A stretch of 64,000 nucleotides of DNA, taken from Pseudomonadota bacterium (lineage in GTDB: Bacteria; Pseudomonadota; Gammaproteobacteria; Burkholderiales; Methylophilaceae). Position 1 is the first letter of the stretch. The number at the start of each line of letters is the position of its first letter. Shown piece after piece: positions 27,901 to 35,930 of the stretch. The stretch spans positions 85,632 through 149,631 of the forward strand of contig JAKOVB010000053.1 in NCBI GenBank assembly GCA_029782295.1. The letters are read 5' to 3'. The notes under the pieces were generated by a model. That model was not told the DNA's origin and ran no database searches. It was given only the letters and a program-made list of their open reading frames with translations. The translations under genes and the position numbers were made by a program.

Positions 27901-28720
27901 TATAGCGTACTTCCGAGGCGAAATGTGCATCCGGGGTCCGCGTCATCGGCAGGTTGGCACCGGTGATGATGATGTAAGTCGAGTTGTACCAGTCGGCCGC
28001 TTCCGGCACGTCGGTTTGCTCGCCCCAGGTCTGTGGGCTGGCAGCCGGCAGGTCGCAGTACCAGTCATAGAAAGAACCGCAGGCGCCACCGATCAGGGAG
28101 AGGTAACGGGAGCCTGCGGCGTAAGAAATCATGGACATCGCGGGGATGGGGGAAAAGCCGAAAATGCGATCCGGCCCCCATTTCTGGATGGTGTGTACAT
28201 TGGCCGCTGCGATCATTTCGTTCACTTCGTCCCACGAAGCGCGCACGAAGCCCCCCAAACCGCGTACCGAAGTGTAGGACTTGCGCTTGTTTTCATCGGC
28301 CTGAATGGCGGCCCAGGCTTCTACCGGATCTTTGCCGGACTTGCGTTCGGCACGATACAGATCGAGCAGGCGACCGCGGATCAGTGGATGCTTGACGCGG
28401 TGCGGGCTGTACAGGTACCAGGAGAAACTGGCGCCACGCTGGCAACCACGTGGCTCATGGTCGGGCAGATCATCGCGGGTACGCGGGTAATCAGTCTGCT
28501 GCATTTCGAACGACACCAGACCGTTCTTGACGAAAATCTTCCAGCTGCAGCCGCCGGTACAGTTCACGCCGTGGGTGGAACGCACCACCTTGTCGTGCTG
28601 CCAGCGGTGACGGTAGGCTTCTTCCCATTGGCGATCTTCGTTGGTGACGATGCCGTGGTCATTGGAGAAGGTCGCCTTGACCTTGTCGAAGAATTTCAGT
28701 CTATCCAGAAAGTGACTCAT
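24965..28720 (-). CDS. narG: respiratory nitrate reductase alpha subunit (Mo-bisMGD)
   Basis: 1251 residues, the catalytic subunit reducing nitrate to nitrite. The N-terminal FS0 ligands H50, C54, C58 and C93 are in STHGVNCTGGCSW and EPRGCQRGAS, and the molybdopterin-binding segments continue (YIIITGANLPMTRTPDAHF, GAAINHWYHNDLAYRS). There is no twin-arginine signal, so the active site faces the cytoplasm, as in NarG rather than archaeal-type or Nap enzymes. Start at 28720 (MSHFLDRLKFF) follows AAGGAG with ten bases spacing. Length matches E. coli NarG (1247). Confidence 0.98.
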   Translation of the reverse strand: MSHFLDRLKFFDKVKATFSNDHGIVTNEDRQWEEAYRHRWQHDKVVRSTHGVNCTGGCSWKIFVKNGLVSFEMQQTDYPRTRDDLPDHEPRGCQRGASFSWYLYSPHRVKHPLIRGRLLDLYRAERKSGKDPVEAWAAIQADENKRKSYTSVRGLGGFVRASWDEVNEMIAAANVHTIQKWGPDRIFGFSPIPAMSMISYAAGSRYLSLIGGACGSFYDWYCDLPAASPQTWGEQTDVPEAADWYNSTYIIITGANLPMTRTPDAHFASEVRYKGAKIVAMAPDYAEFVKFSDLWMPIKQGTDAAAFLAMGHVALKEFHIQQQDPYFQEYARKYTDMPMQVMLRKQGDGYVTDRLLRASDFDGALGETNNPDWKTIVFDEKSNSFIAPNGSIGFRWGEEGKWNLLEKTGADQRETTAQLTCINHRDDVVSVGFPHFTHGEDSLLYRNVPVRKVKLANGEETLVATVFDLQVAQYGIDRGLGGGNVASSYADANVAYTPAWAEKVTGVKAADIERTGREFAYNASKTKGRSMVIMGAAINHWYHNDLAYRSIMNLLHMCGCVGQTGGGWAHYVGQEKLRPQAGWAPIAFALDWHRPPRHTNSTSYWYFHTDQWRYETLKADTLLSPAGKGKNKGSTLADYNVKATRMGWLPSMPNFNRNSIELAEEALKNGATDEASVAQYVAGQMKSGALDVAYADPDNPVNWPRNLFVWRANLIGTSAKGHEYFLKHLLGAQNGVLQESGAGRDSKEVKWHEEASIAKLDLMVDINFRLNSTGAYSDIVLPTATWYEKNDLNTTDMHPFIHPLSEAVSPGWESKSDWQIFKTIAKNFSVLAEKHLGTKKEVVALPMQHDSAAELAQPFGEVKNWKNGECDPIPGKTMAIIKLVERNFGDTYRKYIALGPLMTKLGNNIKGVDWNTDQEYEELKKHNATVKEPGVSQGMPSLEEDIYVCDSVMRMAPETNGEVAHKSWAAMSKKTGIDHHHLYAGRHEDKFTFKDIQAQPRKIITAPTWSGIESEKVSYTAGYTNVHEHIPFRTLTGRAHFYQDHEWMLDFGEGFCTFKPMVDLGELNNLPKAVQAKPHLTVNWITPHSKWGIHSSYQDNLRMLTLFRGGPYVWLSETDAKQVGIEDNDWVEAVNHNGATVARAVVSQRVPQGMAMMYHAQEKNVNVPGSPSTGKRGGILNAVTRVIIKPTNMIGGYAQLAYGFNYYGTVGCQRDTMVAIHKIADKDVDWLERPLTPEREAQLNPVGIGAK

Positions 28721-28755
28721 AGCAGCAGACTCCTTGGTAAATGCGTTTTTGCAGA

Positions 28756-30366
28756 TCAGGGGTTCTTGATTTCGGCGCCGGCGCGCAGGTAGAACCACCA
28801 GTTCAGAACCAGGCACAGGGCGTAGAACACGGCAAACCCGTACATAGCCATCTCCGGGGTGCCTGCCTTGATCTGGCCCTTGATAACTTCCGGGGCGATG
28901 AACGAGCCGTAGGCGGCGACGGCAGAGGTCCAGCCCAGCACCGGTCCGGCCTGTACGCGGTCGAAGATCACGCCGACCGTGCGGAAGGTGGAACCGTTGC
29001 CGATGCCGGTCGCGGCGAACAGGATCACGAAGGTCACCAGGAATTCAGTGAAGAAGATTTCCGGGGTGGCCGAGTGGTAGGCCTGCATCATGATGTAGCC
29101 GGCGTAGGCCGATGCCACGACCATCACGGCGGAGATCACCTGGGTGACGATGGAGCCGCCCACCTTGTCAGAGATCCAGCCGCCAACCGGGCGAATCAGC
29201 GCGCCGACGAAGGGGCCGATCCAGGCGTAGGTCAGGGCAGAGGGCGCGTTCGGGTTTTTGACGTGTGTCCAGACACCAGTCACGGTATCAAGCATATGTT
29301 TGTCACCGAAAATGACGGTGATGGACAGTGGCAGTGCCATCGAGAAGCCGATGAACGAACCGAAGGTCACCACATAAAGCGCGGTCATCGACCAGGTGTG
29401 CTTGTTGCTGAATATGGCGAACTGCTTGGCGATGTTGTCCTTCATCGTGCCGAATGCTGCCAGTTTCATCACCAGCAGTGTCGAGACGATAATGAGTGGC
29501 ATGGCGACCCACATGTTGAGCAGGCCCAGCCCGGTGGGTGCCGGCAGGTAGAGATACAGCCCCACGATCGCTGGAACGAAGGCCAGTGTGTACAGCCAGG
29601 TAATCTTGATGAACGCGGTCAGTGTTTTGCTGCCATCTGGCGAGATCGGCAGCAGATTGCTCATGCCGAACCAGGCTGCAATCGAGATAGGAAGGAGCAG
29701 GAGAATCCAGACATAACCGGCATTCTGGATGTAGGTCTGCGTCCCGGCGGTGATTTTTCCGAAGATCCATCCGCTATCCTTGACCAGGGCCACGGAGTCG
29801 CCACCCATCGCCCCGAAAATACCGGCCGTCATCACCAGTGGAATCAGGATCTGCATGGTGGTGACGCCGAAGTTGCCGAGGCCGGCATTGATGCCGAGTG
29901 CAGTGCCTTGCAGGCGTTTCGGGAAGAAGGTGCTGATGTTGGACATGGATGCCGCGAAGTTGCCACCGCCCACGCCGGACCAGAGGGCCATCAGTTGAAA
30001 CACCCACAGCGGCCATTCCGGATGCTGCAAGGCAATACCGGTGCCGATGGCTGGCGTGATCAGCATGGCGGTCGTGAGAAAGATCGTGTTGCGCCCACCA
30101 GCGAGGCGAATGAAGAAAGAAGAGGGGATCCGCATGGTCGCCCCTGCAAGGCCTGAGATGGCCGTCAGAGTGAACAGTTCATCCTTGCTGAATGGGAAGC
30201 CCAGGTTGCTCATCTGCACGGCGATAATGCCCCACATGAGCCACACCGCGAAGCCGCAAAGGAGCGCCGGTACCGAGATCCACAGGTTGCGGTAAGCGAC
30301 TTTCTTGCCGGTAGATTCCCAGAATGCCTGGTCTTCGACATTCCAGTCCTTGATATTGGTCGACAC
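28756..30366 (-). CDS. narK2: nitrate/nitrite transporter, NarK2-type (MFS)
   Basis: 536 residues with about 12-14 membrane segments, major facilitator superfamily. The nitrate-signature regions GGGNFAASMSNISTFFPK and FAATGIGNGSTFRTVGVIF, and the conserved Arg in helix 2 (ATMRIPSSFFIRLAGGRNT), identify the NarK group. The larger size and N-terminal AFWESTGKKVAYRNLWISVP extension fit the NarK2 nitrate/nitrite antiporter type. It lies between narK1 and narG, 35 bases before narG. The paired K1-K2 order occurs in Paracoccus as a fused gene; here they are separate. Confidence 0.93.
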   Translation of the reverse strand: MSTNIKDWNVEDQAFWESTGKKVAYRNLWISVPALLCGFAVWLMWGIIAVQMSNLGFPFSKDELFTLTAISGLAGATMRIPSSFFIRLAGGRNTIFLTTAMLITPAIGTGIALQHPEWPLWVFQLMALWSGVGGGNFAASMSNISTFFPKRLQGTALGINAGLGNFGVTTMQILIPLVMTAGIFGAMGGDSVALVKDSGWIFGKITAGTQTYIQNAGYVWILLLLPISIAAWFGMSNLLPISPDGSKTLTAFIKITWLYTLAFVPAIVGLYLYLPAPTGLGLLNMWVAMPLIIVSTLLVMKLAAFGTMKDNIAKQFAIFSNKHTWSMTALYVVTFGSFIGFSMALPLSITVIFGDKHMLDTVTGVWTHVKNPNAPSALTYAWIGPFVGALIRPVGGWISDKVGGSIVTQVISAVMVVASAYAGYIMMQAYHSATPEIFFTEFLVTFVILFAATGIGNGSTFRTVGVIFDRVQAGPVLGWTSAVAAYGSFIAPEVIKGQIKAGTPEMAMYGFAVFYALCLVLNWWFYLRAGAEIKNP

Positions 30367-30378
30367 GATAGATCTCCT

Positions 30379-31644
30379 TTAGATGGAAGAAGCTTGTTTT
30401 GCCTGGCGCTCATGGTGGCGGCCGATCTTGACCGGGCGAACTTCCGTCCAGTACATCCAGATCAGCGATACCCAGACGATGCCGAACATCAGCATGAATG
30501 CGGAGGAACGCACACCGGTCAGATCGACCAGCGCACCGAACATGATGGGCATCAGGAAGCCGCCCATGCCGCCGGCGAGGCCGACGACGCCGGAGATGAC
30601 GCCAATGTTGTGCGGATAGTCATCCGAGATGTACTTGAATACCGAAGCCTTGCCGATGGCGAACGCGATGCCCATGCTGAACATGATCACGGTGAACCAC
30701 ACTGCGCTCAGGCCGATATGGAAGGTTTGTGGTCCCTTCACCGTCATGATGGTGAGGTCTGTCTGCGGGTAAGACAGGAAGAACAGACAGATCAGCGAGA
30801 TCCACAGCACCCACCAGGTCACGGTGTGGGCGCCGAACTTGTCCGAGAAGTGCCCGCCGATGGCGCGCAGCACGCCGCCCGGAATGCTGAATGCCGCCGC
30901 CATCAGGGCCGCGTGCTTGAGATCGAAGCCGTACTCGCTGACGTAGTACTTGGTCATCCACAGCGCCAGCGCCACGTAGCCGCCAAAGACGATGGAATAG
31001 TACTGGCTGTACTTCCACACCTTGGGATCCTTGAGGGCGGCGAGTTGTTCACCCACAGTGACGGTCTTGCCGACGGTGTGCGTCGGGTCGGAATAAGTGA
31101 AAAACCAGAACAGCACGGCGGTAACCAGCATCAGCACGGCATACACTTGCGGTACCATGGTCCAGCCATAACCGACCACGATGATCGGTGCGACCAGCTT
31201 GGTGACGGCTGCGCCGGTATTGCCTGCGCCGAAAATCCCCATCGCCAGCCCCTGACGATTCTTGGGGAACCAGCGGGCACAATAGGAAATGCCGACGGTG
31301 AACGAACCCCCTGCCACCCCGACAAACAGGCCTGTGACCAGGAAGTGCCAGAATTCGGTGCATCGCGAGATGAAGTAGATAGGCACGACGGTCGAGAGCA
31401 TCAGCACGAAAAATACGATGCGCCCACCGAATTTGTCGGTCCACATGCCCAGCGGCAGGCGGATCAGGGAACCGGTCAGCACCGGGGTGGCGACCAGAAT
31501 GCCGAACTGGGTTTCATTCAGTCCCAGCGTCTGCTTGATCGGAATGCCGATCACCGCAAACATCATCCAGATCATAAAGCACACTGTGAATGCCAGCGTA
31601 CTCGCGACGACAACCGACCAAGCTTTGTGTTGTTGTGTGGCCAT
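30379..31644 (-). CDS. narK1: nitrate transporter, NarK1-type (MFS)
   Basis: 421 residues, twelve membrane helices. Signatures are ATPVLTGSLIRLPLGMWTDKFGGR (in parts) with the nitrate-binding Arg, GVAGGSFTVGISYCARWFPKNRQG (in parts) and GVISGVVGLAGGMGGFLMPI. NarK1 types are proposed to be nitrate/proton symporters, starting nitrate respiration before nitrite is available for exchange. The ATG at 31644 follows GGGAGA and gives MATQQHKAWSVVVAS; an upstream frame to 31692 is unlikely. First gene of the nar operon. Confidence 0.93.
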   Translation of the reverse strand: MATQQHKAWSVVVASTLAFTVCFMIWMMFAVIGIPIKQTLGLNETQFGILVATPVLTGSLIRLPLGMWTDKFGGRIVFFVLMLSTVVPIYFISRCTEFWHFLVTGLFVGVAGGSFTVGISYCARWFPKNRQGLAMGIFGAGNTGAAVTKLVAPIIVVGYGWTMVPQVYAVLMLVTAVLFWFFTYSDPTHTVGKTVTVGEQLAALKDPKVWKYSQYYSIVFGGYVALALWMTKYYVSEYGFDLKHAALMAAAFSIPGGVLRAIGGHFSDKFGAHTVTWWVLWISLICLFFLSYPQTDLTIMTVKGPQTFHIGLSAVWFTVIMFSMGIAFAIGKASVFKYISDDYPHNIGVISGVVGLAGGMGGFLMPIMFGALVDLTGVRSSAFMLMFGIVWVSLIWMYWTEVRPVKIGRHHERQAKQASSI

Positions 31645-31731
31645 GACAGATCTCCCTGATTTATACAGGGCAAAGCGTATTCCCTTAATCAAGCGGGGGG
31701 TATTCTTCTTAAGTAGGATACGGATGTATGA

Positions 31732-31755
31732 AAAGAACTAGTTCTTTCGAACTAG
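31732..31755. promoter_or_regulatory. overlapping palindromes between narK1 and gnd
   Basis: A perfect 16-base palindrome (AAAGAACTAGTTCTTT, 31732-31747) overlaps a second perfect inverted repeat with seven-base arms and a four-base loop (CTAGTTC-TTTC-GAACTAG, 31738-31755). The unit GAACTAG thus occurs twice and its complement once. It lies about 90 bases before narK1 and 145 before gnd. It could be an operator or a small cruciform. It is not an FNR box. Only an FNR half-site (TTGAT) is seen nearer narK1, around 31688-31692. Confidence 0.5.
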
Positions 31756-31819
31756 GTTGGGTGTGGAATCCCCTTGTTGCAAGGAGTGGAATGGTTGTTG
31801 CTTATGAGAATTGCCTGAT

Positions 31820-31865
31820 TGTCATGAATCTGACATGAAAGAATCCACCGCTTATGTGGGATAAT
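31820..31865 (+). promoter_or_regulatory. gnd: candidate gnd promoter with upstream inverted repeat
   Basis: GATAAT (31860-31865) is a plausible -10 with no good -35. In its place an inverted repeat, TGTCA-TGAATC-TGACA (31820-31835), is centred about 44 bases before the expected start, a position typical of activators. Weak evidence. Confidence 0.3.
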
Positions 31866-31899
31866 TTAATCTGAATTTATTGAATGGCTGAAAGAAAAC

Positions 31900-33411
31900 A
31901 TGCAAACAAATCGTGCCGATATCGGTCTTGTTGGACTGGCTGTCATGGGTCAGAACCTGGCTCTGAATATTGCCGACCATGGCTATACCATTGCGGTCTT
32001 CAACCGTAATCCTGACAAAACCCGAGAGTTCATTGCCTGCTGCGAGCGGCAGGAGCCATCCAGTGAGCGCCTGATCGGATGTGTCGACCTCGCTGAGTTC
32101 GTCCGCAGCATCAAGCGTCCCCGCAAGATCGTATTACTGGTGAAGGCCGGCGAAGCGACCGATGCCACCATCGAGCATCTGCTGCCACACCTGGAGGCAG
32201 GCGATATCATCATCGACGGTGGCAATGCCCACTGGCAGGACACCACCCGCCGGGAAAAGCGCCTGAGCGCGCTCGGCTTTCACTTCATCGGTTCCGGTGT
32301 GTCCGGTGGCGAGACCGGCGCCCGATTCGGCCCGTCACTGATGCCGAGCGGTACCTTCGAAGCCTGGCAATCGCTGGAGCCGATCTGGCGTGATATCGCC
32401 GCCAAGGTCGATCCGGATACCGGAAAGCCCCTGGAAGGCGCAGCGCCTGGCAAGCCGATTCAGGGGGGGATCCCGTGTACCGCGTATATCGGCCCCAACG
32501 GTGCCGGCCACTACGTCAAGATGGTGCACAACGGCATCGAATATATTGATATGCAGTTGATCTGCGAGGCCTACTGGCTGATGAAGAACCTGCTTGGCAT
32601 GAACGCGGGTGAGATCGGCAAGATTTTCGAGGAATGGAACCAGGGCGAGCTGTCCAGCTATTTGATTGAGATCACTGGCGATATCCTGCAGCAGAAGGAC
32701 CCCGAGGGTGACGGCTATCTGGTCGACAAGGTACTCGATACTGCAGGTCAGAAGGGCACCGGACTCTGGACCGCGGCCAACGCGCTGACGCTCGCCATCC
32801 CGGCGAATGCCATTGCCGAGGCGGTTTACGCCCGTGCATTGTCTGCGCTGAAGGACGAACGTGTGTCTGCCAGCCAGATGCTTGATGGACCGGTCGTCAC
32901 GCAGGAATCCGACCGCAAGGCCCTGATCGAGGCGATCCGTAACGCGCTGTTCTGCTCCAAGATCTGTGCCTATGCCCAGGGCTTCCAGTTGATGGCTGAG
33001 GCCCAGATCGAATACGACTGGCAACTGGATTTCGGCACGATTGCGCAGATCTGGCAGGGCGGCTGCATCATCCGCGCCGGTTTCCTGCGCAAGATCACCG
33101 AGGCCTACCATCGCAATCCGGGCCTCATGAACCTCATGCTCGATCCGTATTTCAAGAACGCGCTGCACGAAGGCCAGTCCCATTGGCGCAAGGCGGTGTC
33201 GCTGGCGGTGGCCAACGGTATTCCGGTGCCTGCCTTCGGCTCGGCCGTGGCCTATTACGATGGATACCGCAGCGCATTCCTGCCGGCCAATCTGTTGCAG
33301 GCCCAGCGTGATTTCTTCGGTTCCCACACCTACGAGCGGACCGACCAGCCGCGCGGCAAGTTCTTCCATCTGGACTGGTCCTCTTCTGACCGACAGCAGA
33401 ACGAAGTCTAG
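31900..33411 (+). CDS. gnd: 6-phosphogluconate dehydrogenase, decarboxylating
   Basis: 503 residues; oxidises 6-phosphogluconate to ribulose 5-phosphate, CO2 and NADPH. The Rossmann motif [20 protein letters not shown] with NRNPDK (NADP-type specificity loop), the substrate motif [21 protein letters not shown] (in parts; GxSGGxxGA is the family signature) and [20 protein letters not shown] (Lys and His-Asn catalytic) are all present. It is slightly longer than the usual 468-482. Zwf, the first enzyme of the path, is at 46627. The pgl gene is not in the window. Confidence 0.96.
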   Translation: MQTNRADIGLVGLAVMGQNLALNIADHGYTIAVFNRNPDKTREFIACCERQEPSSERLIGCVDLAEFVRSIKRPRKIVLLVKAGEATDATIEHLLPHLEAGDIIIDGGNAHWQDTTRREKRLSALGFHFIGSGVSGGETGARFGPSLMPSGTFEAWQSLEPIWRDIAAKVDPDTGKPLEGAAPGKPIQGGIPCTAYIGPNGAGHYVKMVHNGIEYIDMQLICEAYWLMKNLLGMNAGEIGKIFEEWNQGELSSYLIEITGDILQQKDPEGDGYLVDKVLDTAGQKGTGLWTAANALTLAIPANAIAEAVYARALSALKDERVSASQMLDGPVVTQESDRKALIEAIRNALFCSKICAYAQGFQLMAEAQIEYDWQLDFGTIAQIWQGGCIIRAGFLRKITEAYHRNPGLMNLMLDPYFKNALHEGQSHWRKAVSLAVANGIPVPAFGSAVAYYDGYRSAFLPANLLQAQRDFFGSHTYERTDQPRGKFFHLDWSSSDRQQNEV

Positions 33412-33434
33412 GTCCTGAAAATGCGTTCAGACAG

Positions 33435-33471
33435 AAACCCCGAATTGGTCACCAGTCCGGGGTTTTTGTTT
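33435..33471 (+). terminator. intrinsic terminator after gnd
   Basis: AAACCCCG (33435-33442) pairs with CGGGGTTT (33458-33465); a small inner TGGT-C-ACCA hairpin extends it, and T5-G-T4 follows. This ends the gnd transcript 24 bases after the stop. Confidence 0.85.
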
Positions 33472-33548
33472 TATCATCAGCACGATTGATTGATTTCGAT
33501 TGGAAAGTGCGTCCCGATCACTTAACGGATTGTCCGAGCGTCTGGAAT

Positions 33549-35252
33549 ATGCAGAAATACCATTGGTTGCACAGGATTCTGAGGATGGCCCTCTGGTCGT
33601 TTTGCGTCTCTGCGTCTCTGGCTGCAGCATCCGATCAGACGGGAACGCAGGTCATTGACCTGCAGTTGCGCTGGCACCACCAGTTTCAATTTGCCGGCTA
33701 TTACGCGGCGGTGGAGAAAGGCTTCTATCGCGACGAAGGTCTCGACGTCCGCCTCCATGAGGGCGACCCCGCGCATCAACCGGTCGGGGAGGTGCTGGCG
33801 GGACGTGCGCAGTACGCAGAGGGTAACAGCGAGCTGCTCTACTACCGCTTGCAGGGCAAGCCGCTGATCGCGCTGGCATCTATCTTCCAGCATTCCCCTT
33901 CGGTCCTACTGGTGCGCAAGGATTCCGGCATTGACTCGGCGCAAGGACTGATCGGTAAGAAAGTGATGATGGCGAACGGTATCAACGATGCCGATTTCCT
34001 GACCATGCTGCTGAATGAAGGGGTGCCTCTATCCAGCGTCCGGATCATTCCCAGCAGCTACGATCTCGGGGATCTGATTTCCGGCAAGGTGGATGCCTTC
34101 AACTCCTACCTGACCAATGAACCGTTTTTTCTGAAGGAACGGGGCATTCCCTACAACGTGATCGATCCGAGCAATTATCGCGTCGATTTCTACAGCGACA
34201 TCCTGTTCACTTCGGAATCGGAGTTGCGCAACCATCCTGAACGGGTGGCAGCCATGCGCAGGGCGACCCTCAGGGGATGGCGCTATGCCATGGACCATCC
34301 CGAGGAGATTATCGACCTGCTGATCAACCAGTACCATGTCGAGAAATCGCGCAGGCATCTGGAATTCGAGGCTACCGAGATGCGCAAACTGATCCTCCCT
34401 GAATTGATCGAGATCGGCCATATGAATCCGGGGCGCTTCCAACATATGGCGGATACGTTTGTAAGTGCCGGGATGATCAAGCCCGACTATTCGCTGGATG
34501 GCTTCGTCTACGACGATACGCCAAGACGCATGCCAAGCTGGGTGGCACCGACCCTGGCTGGTGCTGTGGGTTTGATCGTGCTGATCTCGCTGGCAGGCTA
34601 TAACCAGTTCAGGCTCAATCGCCGTCTGGCGAATGCCGAAGCCCGGGTGCGCAAGGCCAATGAGTCGCTGTCCGTCAGGCTCAAGGAAATTGGAACGCTC
34701 AACCAGCGCATTCAGGAGCAGGCGATTCGCGATCCGATTACCGGGCTGTACAACCGCCGTTATCTCGACGAGATGCTGGAGCGCGAAATTTCCCGTGCCA
34801 AACGAGAGGGCTATCCGATCAGTCTGGTCATGATCGATCTCGATCATTTCAAAAGCATCAACGACAACTACGGTCATCAGGCCGGCGATCTCGTGTTGCA
34901 GAACCTGGGCAGGCTCCTGCATGAGAACGCCCGCGAGGGTGACATTGCCTGCCGTTACGGCGGGGAGGAGTTCGTGCTGGTGCTGCCTCGTCTACCGATG
35001 GAAACGGCATTGCATCGCGCCGAGGAATGGCGTGAGTCGTTTGCGGAGCGCTGCACCCATCATGGCGAGTTGTCAATCTATTGCACCATGTCTATCGGGA
35101 TCGCGACCTACCCGGACCATGCAGCCCAGGCCGAGGATCTCCTGGAGCAGGCGGATGTTGCGATGTACCGCGCCAAACGTGGCGGGAGGAACCGTACCGA
35201 GGTCGCGGGACAGGTCTCCAGCGAACGTCAGATGGCAGGTGATCCCGCCTGA
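33549..35252 (+). CDS. diguanylate cyclase with NMT1/THI5-like periplasmic sensor
   Basis: About 567 residues. After a signal or anchor segment (ILRMALWSFCVSASLAAA) a periplasmic NMT1-type binding domain spans about 30-290 (QLRWHHQFQFAGYYAAVEKGFYRDEGLDV in parts), as in ABC solute receptors for pyrimidine precursors or similar. A membrane helix (about 330-350) and a short coiled linker lead to a GGDEF domain with GGEEF and a RxxD inhibitory site five residues before it (REGD). It should make c-di-GMP in response to a small periplasmic ligand. The ATG at 33549 replaces an upstream TTG. The ligand is unknown. Confidence 0.9.
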   Translation: MQKYHWLHRILRMALWSFCVSASLAAASDQTGTQVIDLQLRWHHQFQFAGYYAAVEKGFYRDEGLDVRLHEGDPAHQPVGEVLAGRAQYAEGNSELLYYRLQGKPLIALASIFQHSPSVLLVRKDSGIDSAQGLIGKKVMMANGINDADFLTMLLNEGVPLSSVRIIPSSYDLGDLISGKVDAFNSYLTNEPFFLKERGIPYNVIDPSNYRVDFYSDILFTSESELRNHPERVAAMRRATLRGWRYAMDHPEEIIDLLINQYHVEKSRRHLEFEATEMRKLILPELIEIGHMNPGRFQHMADTFVSAGMIKPDYSLDGFVYDDTPRRMPSWVAPTLAGAVGLIVLISLAGYNQFRLNRRLANAEARVRKANESLSVRLKEIGTLNQRIQEQAIRDPITGLYNRRYLDEMLEREISRAKREGYPISLVMIDLDHFKSINDNYGHQAGDLVLQNLGRLLHENAREGDIACRYGGEEFVLVLPRLPMETALHRAEEWRESFAERCTHHGELSIYCTMSIGIATYPDHAAQAEDLLEQADVAMYRAKRGGRNRTEVAGQVSSERQMAGDPA

Positions 35253-35270
35253 ATCTCTGCGGTCGGCTGC

Positions 35271-35930
35271 TCAGCGATCGGTCACCAGGCCGTGTTCCAC
35301 CGCATAGACGGCTGCTTGTACACGGCTGGCAAGGTTGAGTTTGCGCAGGATGCCCTGCACATGAATCTTGACGGTGGATTCGGCGAGTTCCAGGTCACGG
35401 GCGATTTCCTTGTTGCTCGCCCCTTTCGCCAGCATGATGATGATTTCCTTTTCCCGTGGCGAGAGCTTGACTGCGCCTGTATCCACGTTGCTGGCAGGTT
35501 TCTGCGGGTGACGCATGGCGTCGGCCAGTTTTGAAGCCATTTGCGGGGACATCACCGATTCACCGGCCGCTGCGCGCCGGATGGCATCGACGAGGAAATC
35601 GGTCTCGATGTTCTTCAGCAGGTAGCCGCGAGCGCCTGCCCGCAGGGCATCCAGAAGGTCTTCCGCGTCTTCCGAAACCGTCAGCATGACCACCTGGGTC
35701 TGTGGCGCGTCATCTGCCAGCAGGCTCAGCGCTTCCAGGCCGCTTGTGCCCGGCATGTGCAAGTCGAGCAGAACCACGTCAGGCTTCAGTTGCTTGGCAC
35801 GCTTGACTCCTTCCAGGCCGTCCCCGGCTTCACCGACGACTTCAAACCCTTCCTGCCGCTGCAAGACCAGTTTGATCCCGCTCCGGAACAGGGTGTGGTC
35901 GTCCACGATGAGGATGCGCAGTGGTTTCAT
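35271..35930 (-). CDS. narL: nitrate/nitrite response regulator NarL
   Basis: 219 residues. The receiver domain has DDH at the acid pocket (ILIVDDHTLFRSG), the phospho-acceptor Asp in DVVLLDLHMPG, Thr in MLTVSEDAEDL (Thr/Ser site) and Lys in GYLLKNIETD. A LuxR-type HTH follows (LSPREKEIIIMLAKGASNKEIARDLELAESTVKIHVQGILRKLN, in parts). Its gene overlaps narX (ATGA). Close to the nar operon, so it most likely activates narK and narG with FNR. The classification as NarL rather than another LuxR-type regulator rests on the linked NarX. Confidence 0.93.
   Translation of the reverse strand: MKPLRILIVDDHTLFRSGIKLVLQRQEGFEVVGEAGDGLEGVKRAKQLKPDVVLLDLHMPGTSGLEALSLLADDAPQTQVVMLTVSEDAEDLLDALRAGARGYLLKNIETDFLVDAIRRAAAGESVMSPQMASKLADAMRHPQKPASNVDTGAVKLSPREKEIIIMLAKGASNKEIARDLELAESTVKIHVQGILRKLNLASRVQAAVYAVEHGLVTDR

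Noticed and set aside
26897..28792. 631-residue plus-strand frame opposite narG
   Set aside because: Shadow frame arising from the codon bias of narG; repetitive Val/Gly/Asp composition and no domain.
31679..31692. FNR site before narK1 (TTGATTAAGGGAAT)
   Set aside because: Only the first half matches (TTGAT); the second half (GGAAT) does not fit ATCAA, and the centre is not at -41.5 from any plausible promoter.
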